Translations under genes and position numbers: made by a program
Part shown: one piece after another, positions 7,726 through 15,599 of the stretch
Numbering within the stretch: the first letter of the stretch is position 1
Layout: every line of letters starts with the position of its first letter
Origin: Pontibacter rufus
GTDB taxonomy: Bacteria > Bacteroidota > Bacteroidia > Cytophagales > Hymenobacteraceae
Direction: 5' to 3'
Assembly (NCBI RefSeq): GCF_015694705.1
Contig: NZ_JADQDR010000001.1
Span: 868,001 to 932,000, forward strand
DNA length: 64,000 bases
Notes under the pieces: model-generated
The model's database searches: none
Seen by the model: only the letters and a program-made list of their open reading frames with translations
Told to the model about the DNA's origin: nothing

Positions 7726-8484
7726 TTAATAAGCAATATCCTTCAACACCTTCACCACTATAAACAGGTGCTTTACATCACTTTTGTTAATTTCAAAGTC
7801 CTCGAACTCCTCACGATTGTGGCTCCGCAGATTCCATTTGTCTTGAGTTGACCCAACACGGATATACTTCACCATCGACTGCTCCCCTGTAATGATCACG
7901 TATGCTTGTCCAGGCGGCACCACATTCAAGTTTTCCACCCTGCGGATAATCATGGTGTCTCCATTATTGATATAAGGAGCCATGCTTTCCCCCTTCGCTC
8001 CTACGCCGATGAGGCCTTTAGCGCTTGCTGTGTCTTCCAGGTGAATCCATCCTATCAGTGGTATGTTGTCATTGGCCTCGATAAACCGCTGCACATTTCC
8101 CGCTGTGATTTCAATCTCATAGAGCGGGATGGCATTCTTAGGTAGTTTGCCTTTCTGTGCTTCTTCATTTGAAATTACTTCCGAATGGGTTTCTTTGTCC
8201 GCCTTTCCAGGATAGGTTGAATTATTTTCGGCTACACCGGATTTAAAGCCCACTTCGATCTCATCTCCAGACTGTACCTCTCCATTAAAAATCCACTCTG
8301 CTGTTACCTCTGAAAAAGTCTCAATTATCTTCGCAATTATTTCATAACCTGGCTTGCTTTCCCTTCCACCAGGCAGCATAGAAGCAATTGACGTGTGAGA
8401 AACACCTATTTGCTTAGCAAATTTTGAAGTATTACCCCCAGAATAGGTTTTTACAAGGTACTCAATCCTTTCGTTTACAGTCAT
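7726..8484 (-). CDS. phage repressor, HTH plus S24 self-cleaving domain
   Basis: The 252-residue protein combines an N-terminal XRE-type helix-turn-helix (residues 4-60, core 'TSKFAKQIGVSHTSIASML') with a LexA/cI-like S24 peptidase domain. The catalytic pair is Ser167 (GESMAP) and Lys206 (MVKYI). A plausible Ala128-Gly129 cleavage bond lies 39 residues before the serine, which matches LexA spacing. RecA-stimulated self-cleavage would relieve repression after DNA damage, linking induction to the SOS-like response. The gene is divergent from the early operon and its start is 122 bp from the first early gene, with operators between them. Confidence 0.93.
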   Translation of the reverse strand: MTVNERIEYLVKTYSGGNTSKFAKQIGVSHTSIASMLPGGRESKPGYEIIAKIIETFSEVTAEWIFNGEVQSGDEIEVGFKSGVAENNSTYPGKADKETHSEVISNEEAQKGKLPKNAIPLYEIEITAGNVQRFIEANDNIPLIGWIHLEDTASAKGLIGVGAKGESMAPYINNGDTMIIRRVENLNVVPPGQAYVIITGEQSMVKYIRVGSTQDKWNLRSHNREEFEDFEINKSDVKHLFIVVKVLKDIAY

Positions 8485-8506
8485 TTATAATATAATTTAA
8501 ATAATT

Positions 8507-8522
8507 GCGTAATATTTTACGC
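8507..8522. promoter_or_regulatory. candidate repressor operators in the genetic switch
   Basis: GCGTAA-TATT-TTACGC is a perfect inverted repeat 22 bp upstream of the repressor start. The half-site sequence AATTGCGTA occurs at its left edge and again over the rightward -7 box (around 8545-8553). A repressor bound at both places would cover its own promoter and the early promoter, as in lambda-type switches. Binding is inferred. Confidence 0.55.
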
Positions 8523-8527
8523 TTTTG

Positions 8528-8560
8528 TTTGACTGTTATTGAAACAATTGCGTATATTTG
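8528..8560 (+). promoter_or_regulatory. early rightward promoter
   Basis: TTTG at 8528-8531 and TATATTTG at 8553-8560 are separated by 21 bp, matching the Bacteroidota TTTG-N19-21-TAnnTTTG promoter. Transcription would start near 8567 and run into the Cro-like gene with a leader of about 40 nt. The -7 box overlaps a putative operator half-site. Confidence 0.65.
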
Positions 8561-8606
8561 TAAACATAAAGCAACAACAATCAAACATAGTAAAACTTCT
8601 TACCAA

Positions 8607-8843
8607 ATGGAAGCAGCCGAATACATAGAAGCCATTAACACTTTGCGCGACCAACTGAACATGCGCAGAGGCTGGGGCGGCAGGGTGTCCCGCCAGCTAC
8701 ACATCGATAGGCGCGAGGTCTATAATGTCGCCCATGGCAGAACCCGCAACCCCGAGGTTTTGCAGGCCCTTATCTCGGAAGCGGAAAAAGGCCCTGATCC
8801 ATCCATTGAGCTTATGTCCAATTTCATTAATAAGGCATCCTAA
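8607..8843 (+). CDS. small Cro-like DNA-binding protein
   Basis: I start this gene at the ATG at 8607, giving 78 residues; an upstream in-frame ATG would place the start inside the promoter. The protein has 'GWGGRVSRQLHIDRREVYNVAHGRTRNPEVLQAL', a plausible helix-turn-helix with the recognition helix near residues 33-43. It is the first gene of the early operon, opposite the repressor, which is the cro position. It could alternatively be an activator. Confidence 0.65.
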   Translation: MEAAEYIEAINTLRDQLNMRRGWGGRVSRQLHIDRREVYNVAHGRTRNPEVLQALISEAEKGPDPSIELMSNFINKAS

Positions 8844-8929
8844 ATAAATTTAAATAAATATTGCTTAAGTGCCATACGACAAATATAGATAATAGATATA
8901 ATAATATATAATATTCTATAATAAATTAT

Positions 8930-9229
8930 ATGAACCTGCAAGACATCGCCACCAAAGCAGACCTGCAACCGATTCTTCGCCGCCTGCAGCTATTGGAGCA
9001 GGAGAACGAAGCGCTAAGGAGCGGCCTTAGTACCTGGATAAGAGTTGCCGATGCAGCCAATTTGGGGTTTAGCCGCACCTGCCTTTATGAGATGCGGACA
9101 GATGGCAGGCTTCAACTCGGTGTAGATTTCAAATACGAAGGCCGCTCGGTGTATTACAACCGCACCAGCCTGGTGAAGCTCAACAAGGGTCAGCAACCCA
9201 CTGGTGCCGCAAAATCCCTCACTTTATAA
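8930..9229 (+). CDS. HTH DNA-binding protein, excisionase-like
   Basis: The 99-residue protein starts with a short coiled coil (residues 10-30, 'LRRLQLLEQENEALR') followed by a MerR/Xis-like module: 'WIRVADAANLGFSRTCLYEMRTDG' and a strand with 'YEGRSVYYNRTSLVKL'. Proteins of this shape bend attachment DNA as excisionases or serve as plasmid-type helix-turn-helix regulators. Its place as second early gene fits either. The 86-bp gap before it is very AT-rich (TATAATATATAATATTC), possibly a second promoter. Confidence 0.6.
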   Translation: MNLQDIATKADLQPILRRLQLLEQENEALRSGLSTWIRVADAANLGFSRTCLYEMRTDGRLQLGVDFKYEGRSVYYNRTSLVKLNKGQQPTGAAKSLTL

Positions 9230-9247
9230 CGCTACATACCAACAACT

Positions 9248-9481
9248 ATGAAAGCCGAAACAATAGAAGAATTTGAGCAGCGCGTTCGCCGGTTCGAGGA
9301 AACCGGCACCGGCCGCGATATCAGCCAGCCGTGGCCGGTAACCCTGCAATACATTGACCGGGCAGACACGCCTGAAATGCGCCAGTTGGCGGCCCAAAGC
9401 CGTGCCGGCCTGCTGCCCTGCACACCGTGCCGGATAGAGGATGCGGTGCTGGTACATACAGCTTACAGAAAAGAAAAATAA
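9248..9481 (+). CDS. hypothetical early protein
   Basis: A 77-residue, charged protein with an N-terminal helix '[19 protein letters not shown]' and two cysteines near the end (LPCTPC). It lies 18 bp after the HTH gene and 19 bp before the pentapeptide gene, so it is part of the early operon. I recognise no family. The C-x2-C pair could bind metal. Confidence 0.55.
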   Translation: MKAETIEEFEQRVRRFEETGTGRDISQPWPVTLQYIDRADTPEMRQLAAQSRAGLLPCTPCRIEDAVLVHTAYRKEK

Positions 9482-9500
9482 CCTACATAATCCTGTTCCT

Positions 9501-10211
9501 ATGAAGTCTGTAAAAATTGAAATCAAATCCTGGCTCGGCAAAGTGCTTTTTGCCTATGAGTGTGAAGGTAACACGATAGCCAAGACAGTAGAGAAAGCAG
9601 TTGAGGAAAGTGCCAACCTCCGCAGTGCCAACCTCAGCTATGCCAACCTCCGCGGTGCCGACCTCCGCGGTGCCAACCTCAGCGATGCCAACCTCAGCTA
9701 TGCCAACCTCCGCGGTGCCAACCTCCGCAGTGCCGACCTCAGCGATGCCAACCTCAGCTATGCCAACCTCCGCGGTGCCAACCTCCGCGGTGCCAACCTC
9801 CGCAGTGCCGACCTCAGCGATGCCAACCTCAGCGATGCCAACCTCAGCTATGCCAACCTCCGCGGTGCCAACCTCCGCGGTGCCGACCTCAGCGATATAA
9901 AAAATGACTTTTGGGATGTGCTGCTGCGTGCTCAGAATGAAATTGAAGGATTGAAAGCCGCTGTGATAGAAGGCCGGATAAATGGCAGTACCTACCAAGG
10001 TGATTGCGCCTGTCTTGTAGGTACAATAGCCAATATCAGGCATCGGGAATATCACCATTTAGAAAACTTAAAACCGGACTCTTCAAGGCCAATAGAACGG
10101 TTTTTCCTCGCCATAAGGAAAGGAGATACTCCAGAAAGCAATGCTGCATCAAAAATTGTCCTGGAGTGGATTAAAGAGTTCCAGGGCCTGATAACTACAG
10201 CTGAAAAATAA
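9501..10211 (+). CDS. phage pentapeptide-repeat protein
   Basis: I choose the ATG at 9501 (236 residues). After an N-terminal strand-rich segment (residues 1-37) come 19 uninterrupted pentapeptides of the form A(N/D)L(R/S)X (residues 38-132), which fold as a right-handed quadrilateral beta helix. A C-terminal domain of about 100 residues follows, with '[21 protein letters not shown]', 'PDSSRP' and '[13 protein letters not shown]'. I recall this C-terminal domain from other phage pentapeptide proteins. Some relatives such as Qnr and McbG mimic DNA and bind gyrase; the role here is unknown. The repeats are almost identical at DNA level. Confidence 0.85.
   Translation: MKSVKIEIKSWLGKVLFAYECEGNTIAKTVEKAVEESANLRSANLSYANLRGADLRGANLSDANLSYANLRGANLRSADLSDANLSYANLRGANLRGANLRSADLSDANLSDANLSYANLRGANLRGADLSDIKNDFWDVLLRAQNEIEGLKAAVIEGRINGSTYQGDCACLVGTIANIRHREYHHLENLKPDSSRPIERFFLAIRKGDTPESNAASKIVLEWIKEFQGLITTAEK
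9612..9896 (+). repeat. nineteen tandem 15-bp repeats inside the pentapeptide gene
   Basis: Units such as GCCAACCTCCGCGGT, GCCAACCTCAGCTAT and GCCGACCTCAGCGAT follow one another without spacers. Only a few positions vary and codon choice is nearly constant, which suggests recent expansion by slippage or unequal exchange. The length is likely to vary between related phages. The low complexity creates long spurious reading frames on both strands. Confidence 0.9.
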
Positions 10212-10215
10212 AGCT

Positions 10216-10506
10216 ATGCCAGTTACAGAAATTATCACCAACACTGAAAAGCTCGAGCTCCTGAAAAAGGGATGCCGGTTCAAAATAGAGGGCAACACCG
10301 GCAGCTTTTGCTCCAGCTATATTCCCGAAGATGAATTTGGGCCTGCCTTCACCGTCATATACCATGACTTCACAATGGGCTCTGCTGCATCAGGTACTCT
10401 CAGCACAATCAGTAATGAGAAACAGCTGACCGTCTCGCAAGTGGTGTTGCACCAGGTGGTCCAGGTGTCGGTTCCTCTTGCGCAAATTGAAATCATCCAC
10501 GAATAA
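10216..10506 (+). CDS. hypothetical early protein
   Basis: A 96-residue protein starting 4 bp after the pentapeptide gene. It opens with 'VTEIITNTEKLELLKKGCRF' and continues with alternating hydrophobic strands. No family recognised; small single-domain phage protein in the early operon. Confidence 0.55.
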   Translation: MPVTEIITNTEKLELLKKGCRFKIEGNTGSFCSSYIPEDEFGPAFTVIYHDFTMGSAASGTLSTISNEKQLTVSQVVLHQVVQVSVPLAQIEIIHE

Positions 10507-10517
10507 GCATCACAGGT

Positions 10518-11840
10518 ATGGAAAAGAAGAAAGTAACACCAGAAATGAGACTGAAGCTGCGCGCGCCGCTGCATGCGGATGCTGTCAATCAAAACCCCTC
10601 TAAAACTTTCCTGTCTACCATTAAGCCCATTTTTGTGACTGAAAGGCTGAATGATGTTTTCGGCATCGGCTCCTGGGAGATAAGGACAGAAGTTGTATCT
10701 CCTATTGCCTCTGAGCCAAAGAAAACCAAAGCTGGCAGGGAGTACAATGAGTTTACCTCTTTGATGAAAACCTCGCTTTCTATTCCTGAATATGGTATTT
10801 ACTACGAGTGCATAGCAGGTTCCACAAACGAAGATGAAGGGGACAGCGCCAAAGGCGGCACTACTGACGGCATCACGAAGATATGTAGCTGGCTTGAAAT
10901 AGGCATCAACGTGTTTAAAGGCTTTGGCAATGTGGCAACAGAACCCAGCCTGGAAGAAGGTATTACGGCTATACTTAATGCAAAGAGCAGGAATGAGATT
11001 GATGCTGCCTGGAAGTTATACCCTCACCTAAGAAAAGCTGATTCCTTCAAGAAAGCGGCAGAAGCGATGAGTGCGCTGTATCCGAAGCAGGAAGCGATAC
11101 AGCCTAAGGTAGAAAGTGGAATGCCCGAGGATGTGGCTGTAGCTGCTGGGAAAGCTGAATTTGAAAAGATGGCTTCAACTGATTCAGATACACAAAAGCC
11201 AGCTGCCGAATCTTCAACAGCACCAGCAACAGAGACAGCCAGCGTACGCTACGCTTCAGCCAATCAGAAAGAGGAAATCATACGCCTGCTGAACATCCCG
11301 GTGATTACGCGCCAGGAGAAAGTTAAAATGCTGCTCAACATCAATCGCTTTGATGAAGAGCGCGCTGCGCAGGCCATTGAGAAGCTGAATAAGATAATTG
11401 AAGACCGCGAGAATAGCCCGGCTCCTGCTGCAAGCCAGGAATTGCCAATAGCGATGGCCTCTGAAAAACAAATTGAGCTTCTGAATAAGCTAATCAACTC
11501 GCACCACATCCCAGCACCTTACAAGGAACATGTGCAGGCGCTGCAGGCAAACCACAATGGTAGTGTTCCTGCAGATCATGCTTCTATCATCCTGGATAAC
11601 CTGCAAAAGCATATTGCCGACGGTATCGAGTACGAGAAAAAGACACCGGCCACGCAGGAGCAGGTAGAGGACATTGAAATCTACCTGGAGAATGCAGCCT
11701 TTTCGCCGGAGGAAACAGAAAGCGGCAAAGCCAAACTGAAAAAAGGGTACAGCATCGCGCAGGCCCGGAAGGTAATCGCCATACTGGATAAAGAAATTGA
11801 GGAGCGTTCCAAAGCCTTGAGCCTCGCCAATAAAAAATAA
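10518..11840 (+). CDS. Rad52-like single-strand annealing protein (putative)
   Basis: The first 160 of 440 residues fit the Rad52-superfamily core: 'LRAPLHADAVNQNP', 'TFLSTIKPIFVTERLNDVFG' and, after a beta-rich stretch, 'SAKGGTTDGITKICSWLEIG', which corresponds to the glycine-rich helix that precedes the DNA groove. Phage proteins of this fold anneal complementary strands during recombination and replication restart. The C-terminal 270 residues are helical and charged with two copies of a motif around 'EKQIELLNKL' and 'NQKEEIIRLL', perhaps protein-interaction modules. No partner exonuclease is adjacent, but two PD-(D/E)XK proteins lie downstream. The family call is from pattern memory. Confidence 0.55.
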   Translation: MEKKKVTPEMRLKLRAPLHADAVNQNPSKTFLSTIKPIFVTERLNDVFGIGSWEIRTEVVSPIASEPKKTKAGREYNEFTSLMKTSLSIPEYGIYYECIAGSTNEDEGDSAKGGTTDGITKICSWLEIGINVFKGFGNVATEPSLEEGITAILNAKSRNEIDAAWKLYPHLRKADSFKKAAEAMSALYPKQEAIQPKVESGMPEDVAVAAGKAEFEKMASTDSDTQKPAAESSTAPATETASVRYASANQKEEIIRLLNIPVITRQEKVKMLLNINRFDEERAAQAIEKLNKIIEDRENSPAPAASQELPIAMASEKQIELLNKLINSHHIPAPYKEHVQALQANHNGSVPADHASIILDNLQKHIADGIEYEKKTPATQEQVEDIEIYLENAAFSPEETESGKAKLKKGYSIAQARKVIAILDKEIEERSKALSLANKK

Positions 11841-11887
11841 GACATCACGAAGTATTTCCCTTTGAAATCAATCACTCTCTAATCTAT

Positions 11888-12220
11888 ATGGCAGAACAAA
11901 TTACGGCAACTATCATCGGCTTCGGTCCTCCATACAGCGAATGTTATGCGATGCATGAAGGCAGGAAAATAGCAGTAGACCCTTTTGTAACGGGGGCATG
12001 GGACTGGGAGAACAGAAGTAACCTTTTAGGTACTTGGCAAATGAGAGGGCGATGGTATAATGAAGACTGTTTCCTGCCTGACACCTTTTTAAATCAAACC
12101 AACTTAAAAATAATGAAGAACAAGAAGCACCCCAAACCCCGTGTAAGCGGCCTGGCTATGATACTTATAGCTATTGCCGGCCTGATAATCGTGGCAGCAC
12201 TTTGTATCTATTTCCAATAA
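11888..12220 (+). CDS. hypothetical protein with C-terminal membrane helix
   Basis: A 110-residue protein whose first 70 residues are soluble and aromatic-rich ('GAWDWENRSNLLGTWQMRGRWYNEDCF'). A basic linker and one membrane helix (about 88-108) follow. An internal ATG at 12113 could give a 35-residue tail-anchored peptide on its own, so this may be two overlapping products. Function unknown. Confidence 0.5.
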   Translation: MAEQITATIIGFGPPYSECYAMHEGRKIAVDPFVTGAWDWENRSNLLGTWQMRGRWYNEDCFLPDTFLNQTNLKIMKNKKHPKPRVSGLAMILIAIAGLIIVAALCIYFQ

Positions 12221-12236
12221 CCTTGTACCAAAACTC

Positions 12237-12911
12237 ATGGATATAGCAGCAAAAATTAAAGAAAGACCTATCCTGTTTTCGTCGAGCATGGTGCAGGCTA
12301 TACTGGAAGGCAGGAAAACGCAAACACGCAGGACAAGGGGTTTAGAGTTTATCAATGAACAGCCCGGCATCTGGAATATTGACCAAGCTTCGCCTTACTT
12401 AAATGAAGCTGGCACGCATACTTATGTTGATTTCTATTGCGGTACAGATGAAGCCATCTTTCATGATATAAAATGCCCTTATGGAAAGCCAGGTGACAGG
12501 CTATGGGTTCGGGAGAGATGGGCAATACACCACGAAGAATGGTGGACAGTTTTTTATGCTACTGATGATCATAATGAAATCGCGAAAGTTTCAGAATTGA
12601 AAGCAGATGGGTCTGTTAGGTGGAGGCCTTCTATCCACATGCCTAGAAATGCATCGCGCATGCTCCTGGAAATAACAGATATCAGAGTGGAGCGCCTGCA
12701 GGATATTACAAATGTTGACGCTGTAAAAGAGGGCATAGAAAGCTACTGGTCTGGAGGTTCCGCAGCCAGGCTTTATAAAAGTTATATAACGCAGGAGTTT
12801 TCTACATACATCCCCCGCATATCTTTCTTTTCCTTGTGGGAGTCCATTAATGGCCCTGATAGCTGGGATGCTAATCCGTTTGTTTGGGCAATTGAATTTA
12901 AGAAAATCTAA
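12237..12911 (+). CDS. ASCH-domain-like phage protein
   Basis: The 224-residue sequence begins with 'RPILFSSSMVQAILEGRKTQ' and continues 'PYGKPGDRLWVRERW', then 'HMPRNASRMLLEITDIRVERLQDI'. This series (a line before the TRR motif, the GDRLWVRE strand and the MPR-N-ASR loop) is the signature of a phage family related to ASCH/PUA-like RNA-binding domains. The tail 'NPFVWAIEFKKI' closes the fold. Members are widespread in phage early regions; some ASCH proteins act on modified cytidine or bind RNA, but the role of this family is not established. Confidence 0.8.
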   Translation: MDIAAKIKERPILFSSSMVQAILEGRKTQTRRTRGLEFINEQPGIWNIDQASPYLNEAGTHTYVDFYCGTDEAIFHDIKCPYGKPGDRLWVRERWAIHHEEWWTVFYATDDHNEIAKVSELKADGSVRWRPSIHMPRNASRMLLEITDIRVERLQDITNVDAVKEGIESYWSGGSAARLYKSYITQEFSTYIPRISFFSLWESINGPDSWDANPFVWAIEFKKI

Positions 12912-12951
12912 AGCCTTATCAATCCCCTGAAACACCTTCAACTTTTAGCCA

Positions 12952-13131
12952 ATGACCAACACAACGCCGCCTGTTCTGGACCCGGAACAGCAGAAAGACC
13001 CCACGGCCCTGCAGCACCTGCATGAACAGGTTTGCAGGAGAATAGCAGACATCATCGCCTTTTTCGGCCATAAAAATGGCAGAAAGGAAGATGCCGCAAC
13101 ACAGGATAAATGTGAATTTAATTTGAAATAA
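12952..13131 (+). CDS. small hypothetical protein
   Basis: A 59-residue reading frame between the ASCH-like gene and a small membrane protein. It carries a Pro-rich start (TTPPVLDPEQQKDPTALQHL) and a helix 'HEQVCRRIADIIAFFGHKNG'. The stop TAA ends 2 bp before the next ATG, which argues that it is translated in series. Confidence 0.45.
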   Translation: MTNTTPPVLDPEQQKDPTALQHLHEQVCRRIADIIAFFGHKNGRKEDAATQDKCEFNLK

Positions 13132-13133
13132 CC

Positions 13134-13349
13134 ATGCATAAATTTAAACATTCTCATTCCCGAGCACTCCTGATAACAGGGCTCTTATTCCTCATCTTAT
13201 CCGAAAAAGCTATCGCAGCACTGGCGATAGTAATATGCTGGGTACTCGCCGGCATCCTGATTGGTACCGGTGGTTACCTCTGGTACCGGGCCAGGCAGGA
13301 GAAGAAGCGCCGGCAACTGCTGTTGAAACTATATGGCAATCCGGCATGA
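13134..13349 (+). CDS. small membrane protein
   Basis: The 71-residue product has two hydrophobic helices (about 11-30 and 31-52) followed by a basic tail 'RARQEKKRRQLLLKLYG'. The positive tail suggests a cytoplasmic C-terminus. Such early phage membrane peptides sometimes alter host physiology; no specific function can be given. Confidence 0.5.
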   Translation: MHKFKHSHSRALLITGLLFLILSEKAIAALAIVICWVLAGILIGTGGYLWYRARQEKKRRQLLLKLYGNPA

Positions 13350-13435
13350 AAAAGGAAAAGCAAAAAGTGCCGTATGGCTCCTGGGTCTGGATCGGTATCA
13401 TGATTTCGGAACTGCCTAAACTGATCAGTAAATAG
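13346..13435 (+). CDS. possible 29-residue peptide
   Basis: An ATGA overlap couples this short frame to the preceding membrane protein. The peptide 'KKEKQKVPYGSWVWIGIMIS' has a basic start and a short hydrophobic stretch. The coupling is the only evidence that it is expressed. Confidence 0.25.
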   Translation: MKKEKQKVPYGSWVWIGIMISELPKLISK

Positions 13436-13460
13436 TTGCATCAAATTATTCTAAGGATTT

Positions 13461-13667
13461 ATGAGAAAGCCATTATTCACAACAGTAGAAAATCTGCCTA
13501 TTTATCATGGTGATAAGTATTGGGCTTTTACAGATGATAGCAAAGAAGGCGCATGCCAATGCACAGCAGACGAGAAGTTTGATTACTCTGATAACATTGA
13601 GCGATTCAAGTTTGAAGAGACAATCAAAGAAGCGATTGAAGTATTCAAGTGGTGCAACAATAATTAA
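13461..13667 (+). CDS. hypothetical early protein
   Basis: A 68-residue acidic protein with two cysteines in 'EGACQCTADEKF' and a C-terminal helix 'EETIKEAIEVFKWCNNN'. It lies in the string of small early genes. No family recognised. Confidence 0.5.
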   Translation: MRKPLFTTVENLPIYHGDKYWAFTDDSKEGACQCTADEKFDYSDNIERFKFEETIKEAIEVFKWCNNN

Positions 13668-13682
13668 ACTAATGATTAAACC

Positions 13683-14003
13683 ATGAGAAACGGAATCGAA
13701 TTAATCGCAGAAGAGCGCCAGCGCCAACTTGAGAAAGAGGCCTGGACACCAGATCATGACTCAAATCATAATTGTGAGGAGTTGGTGCATGCTGCTAAAT
13801 GCTACGCCACAGCAGCTATTGCCAACAGCTATAGCAAGAGGAATATAACATACACAGGCTACAGGCCGGGCGAAGAAGCGCCAAACGCGTGGCCCTGGGA
13901 GAAGCGTTGGTGGAAGCCTTCCGCTGACCCTATCAGGAACCTTGTGAAAGCAGGTGCTTTGATAGCGGCCGAAATAGACAGGTTGCAAAACAACAAAAGC
14001 TAA
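13683..14003 (+). CDS. conserved phage protein (GIELIAEERQRQ family)
   Basis: The 106-residue protein starts with 'NGIELIAEERQRQLEKEAW' and ends with 'DPIRNLVKAGALIAAEIDRL', with 'WPWEKRWWKPS' between. I recall this combination (I-EERxRQ, EELVHAA, WPW, LxKAGALI-AEIDR) as a widespread small phage family with no settled function, helical and distantly MazG-like in pattern. Recognition is of the motif series only. Confidence 0.7.
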   Translation: MRNGIELIAEERQRQLEKEAWTPDHDSNHNCEELVHAAKCYATAAIANSYSKRNITYTGYRPGEEAPNAWPWEKRWWKPSADPIRNLVKAGALIAAEIDRLQNNKS

Positions 14004-14009
14004 TAATTT

Positions 14010-14141
14010 ATGACAAAGGCAGCTAGATACTTTAGGCTTCCGCGAAAAAAGAAGAAGCTATTGAAGAAAGTTTATGGCAACAATCCTGATTGGTATAGCC
14101 AGCTTTGGTGGAACAACTACAAAATGAATCTGCCCTTTTAA
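14010..14141 (+). CDS. small basic peptide
   Basis: A 43-residue frame starting 6 bp after the previous stop. It is strongly basic ('LPRKKKKLLKKVYG') and ends with aromatic residues (WYSQLWWNNYK). It may bind nucleic acid. Too short for a family call. Confidence 0.4.
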   Translation: MTKAARYFRLPRKKKKLLKKVYGNNPDWYSQLWWNNYKMNLPF

Positions 14142-14144
14142 CTA

Positions 14145-14339
14145 ATGGATTATCTGGCAGGCACAAACTCTAACGAAGGCGCAAAGAAAATGCGTCCATC
14201 GTGCAGGAGAATCTGTGTTGTCAAGGGTTTGCCAGTGGGTTTGTACTCCTTGACGAATGTTCCAACGATGCCAGATCTATGCCTTAGTTCCATACAACAA
14301 ATATACATTATTAGCCCGGAAAGCTTACCACCTGATTAA
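14145..14339 (+). CDS. possible small protein
   Basis: A 64-residue frame 3 bp after the preceding stop, with 'ICVVKGLPVGLYSLTNVPTM' and 'DLCLSSIQQIY'. The spacing supports translation, yet nothing in the sequence confirms that it is real. The rest of this stretch to 14388 holds nothing else I can support. Confidence 0.3.
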   Translation: MDYLAGTNSNEGAKKMRPSCRRICVVKGLPVGLYSLTNVPTMPDLCLSSIQQIYIISPESLPPD

Positions 14340-14388
14340 CGAACTCACAAAAGATTAATGAATTATTCAACTCTTTAAGGCTTCTGCT

Positions 14389-14907
14389 ATGAACTACGCA
14401 ATATCAAAATTCAAAATCAAACAAGGACTGGTAGTAATCCATTACAGCCAGGAGCTGAACGAAATCAAGAGAGAGCACATCTCTACTATTCATTGCCTGC
14501 CACACCAGGACCTTATGGAGGCGATGGACAAGCTTAAAGTTCACCTGTGCTTCATCACGGAGATGGTAGACACTTACATGGTTCCATACCTGAAAGAAAA
14601 GACACTGGGTACGGCTTTCCAGGAAGATGAATTCTATGAAGAATTGGCCTTTGCGCGCTACGACGTTACTGGCTTTACCCTTTCTTCCGATGGCGTTGTG
14701 CTTATCGGCCACAAGACACTGAACACAAAGAAGGTGCTCAATATGGTATCGCCATTTACGCTGCTCAATGAGGATAGCGATTATGAGTATGCCGGCTTCC
14801 TGGATGCGCAGCTTGAGGAGGTATTGCATGAGGTGAATCTGCTTCTGAACGGTAAGGTAGGCTGTGAGCAGCTGGATTTATTTGAACAGACCGAAAACGC
14901 GGCATAA
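14389..14907 (+). CDS. conserved phage protein of unknown function
   Basis: The 172-residue acidic protein mixes strands and helices: 'GLVVIHYSQELNEIKREHIS', 'DLMEAMDKLKVHLCFITEMVD', 'ELAFARYDVTGFTLSSDGVVLIGHK'. Pattern and position suggest a member of a Bacteroidota phage family that precedes the replication genes. Its C-terminus 'QLDLFEQTENA' resembles a beta-clamp-binding peptide (QLDLF), which would link it to the host DNA polymerase clamp. The clamp idea is inference. Confidence 0.55.
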   Translation: MNYAISKFKIKQGLVVIHYSQELNEIKREHISTIHCLPHQDLMEAMDKLKVHLCFITEMVDTYMVPYLKEKTLGTAFQEDEFYEELAFARYDVTGFTLSSDGVVLIGHKTLNTKKVLNMVSPFTLLNEDSDYEYAGFLDAQLEEVLHEVNLLLNGKVGCEQLDLFEQTENAA

Positions 14908-14909
14908 GC

Positions 14910-15116
14910 ATGGAATCATCAATCAAAGTATACCACCGGCTTACCGCCGCACAGTTCGGCGTGCCGGATGCCTTTTTCAAAAAGCACATCAAAGGCAAGC
15001 GTCTGCCGGTCGTCGGGTTCACAGGAGGATTTTATACGGTGCAGGTGCAGGGAGATACCTATACGGTTCATTCCAGCGATGTGGGCGCTAACTATACATC
15101 TAAAGGAGGCAGCTGA
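14910..15116 (+). CDS. small hypothetical protein
   Basis: A 68-residue protein, 2 bp after the previous gene and overlapping the next start by 1 bp (TGATG). The pattern 'GGFYTVQVQGDTYTVHSSDVG' suggests a small beta fold. Translationally coupled on both sides. Confidence 0.55.
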   Translation: MESSIKVYHRLTAAQFGVPDAFFKKHIKGKRLPVVGFTGGFYTVQVQGDTYTVHSSDVGANYTSKGGS

Positions 15117-15331
15117 TGGGCTTTCAGAAAACCGTCTGGCTACAGGCCAACATTGGGGATAAGGTCATCTTCAGGCATCCGAAGCGGTACGGCCGGGTGG
15201 AAGGAGTAGTGGAGGATATTACCGTGAGGCTGAAGGACAAAGACTATACTTACCACATCAAGGTAACCACATTCGCCGGCAGGCCGGCTACGCTGAACGC
15301 AAAGAAAGACAGCATCATCGGCGTGCTGTAG
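15116..15331 (+). CDS. small beta-barrel-like protein
   Basis: A 71-residue protein with five likely strands ('IGDKVIFRHP', 'RVEGVVEDITVRLKD', 'YHIKVTTFAG'), which looks like a small SH3/OB-type barrel. It starts in the TGATG overlap of the previous gene. No family recognised; a KOW-like nucleic-acid-binding role is possible. Confidence 0.55.
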   Translation: MGFQKTVWLQANIGDKVIFRHPKRYGRVEGVVEDITVRLKDKDYTYHIKVTTFAGRPATLNAKKDSIIGVL

Positions 15332-15360
15332 GTGGCTGAACATTTAAAAAACAACCGATT

Positions 15361-15567
15361 ATGAAAGTATTTAACCCGCCCAATGCGGAAAGGAAATGGA
15401 AATCTGTAGCTGATAAAATGAAGCACAGAGAAGAAGAAGTTAAGCGCATAGTAGAGCTAAAAAAGCACGCCTTAATTGATAACGGCTTCAAACTCCATAG
15501 CCTACATACCCTTGTCTCAGTAGGCTACGCTATGGCACTTGAAGATAATGGCTTAGCGGATTGGTAA
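15361..15567 (+). CDS. hypothetical early protein
   Basis: A 68-residue basic helical protein ('ERKWKSVADKMKHREEEVKR') directly before the replication initiator gene. No family recognised. Confidence 0.5.
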   Translation: MKVFNPPNAERKWKSVADKMKHREEEVKRIVELKKHALIDNGFKLHSLHTLVSVGYAMALEDNGLADW

Positions 15568-15599
15568 TTACTGCTAACGAAAATCTAAAGCTTTGAATT

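Noticed and set aside
9612..9896. CRISPR array
   Set aside because: The repeats are contiguous, a multiple of three long and coding; there are no spacers and no cas genes.
9483..10058. A 191-residue reverse frame and a 99-residue forward frame across the pentapeptide region
   Set aside because: Both are repeats of the 15-bp unit read in the wrong frame (VGTAE and PTSAM patterns); the frame with a complete N- and C-terminal domain is the real gene.
13235..13435. A 66-residue frame overlapping the small membrane protein gene
   Set aside because: Only its last part, from the coupled ATG at 13346, could be real; the rest is a shadow of the membrane protein.
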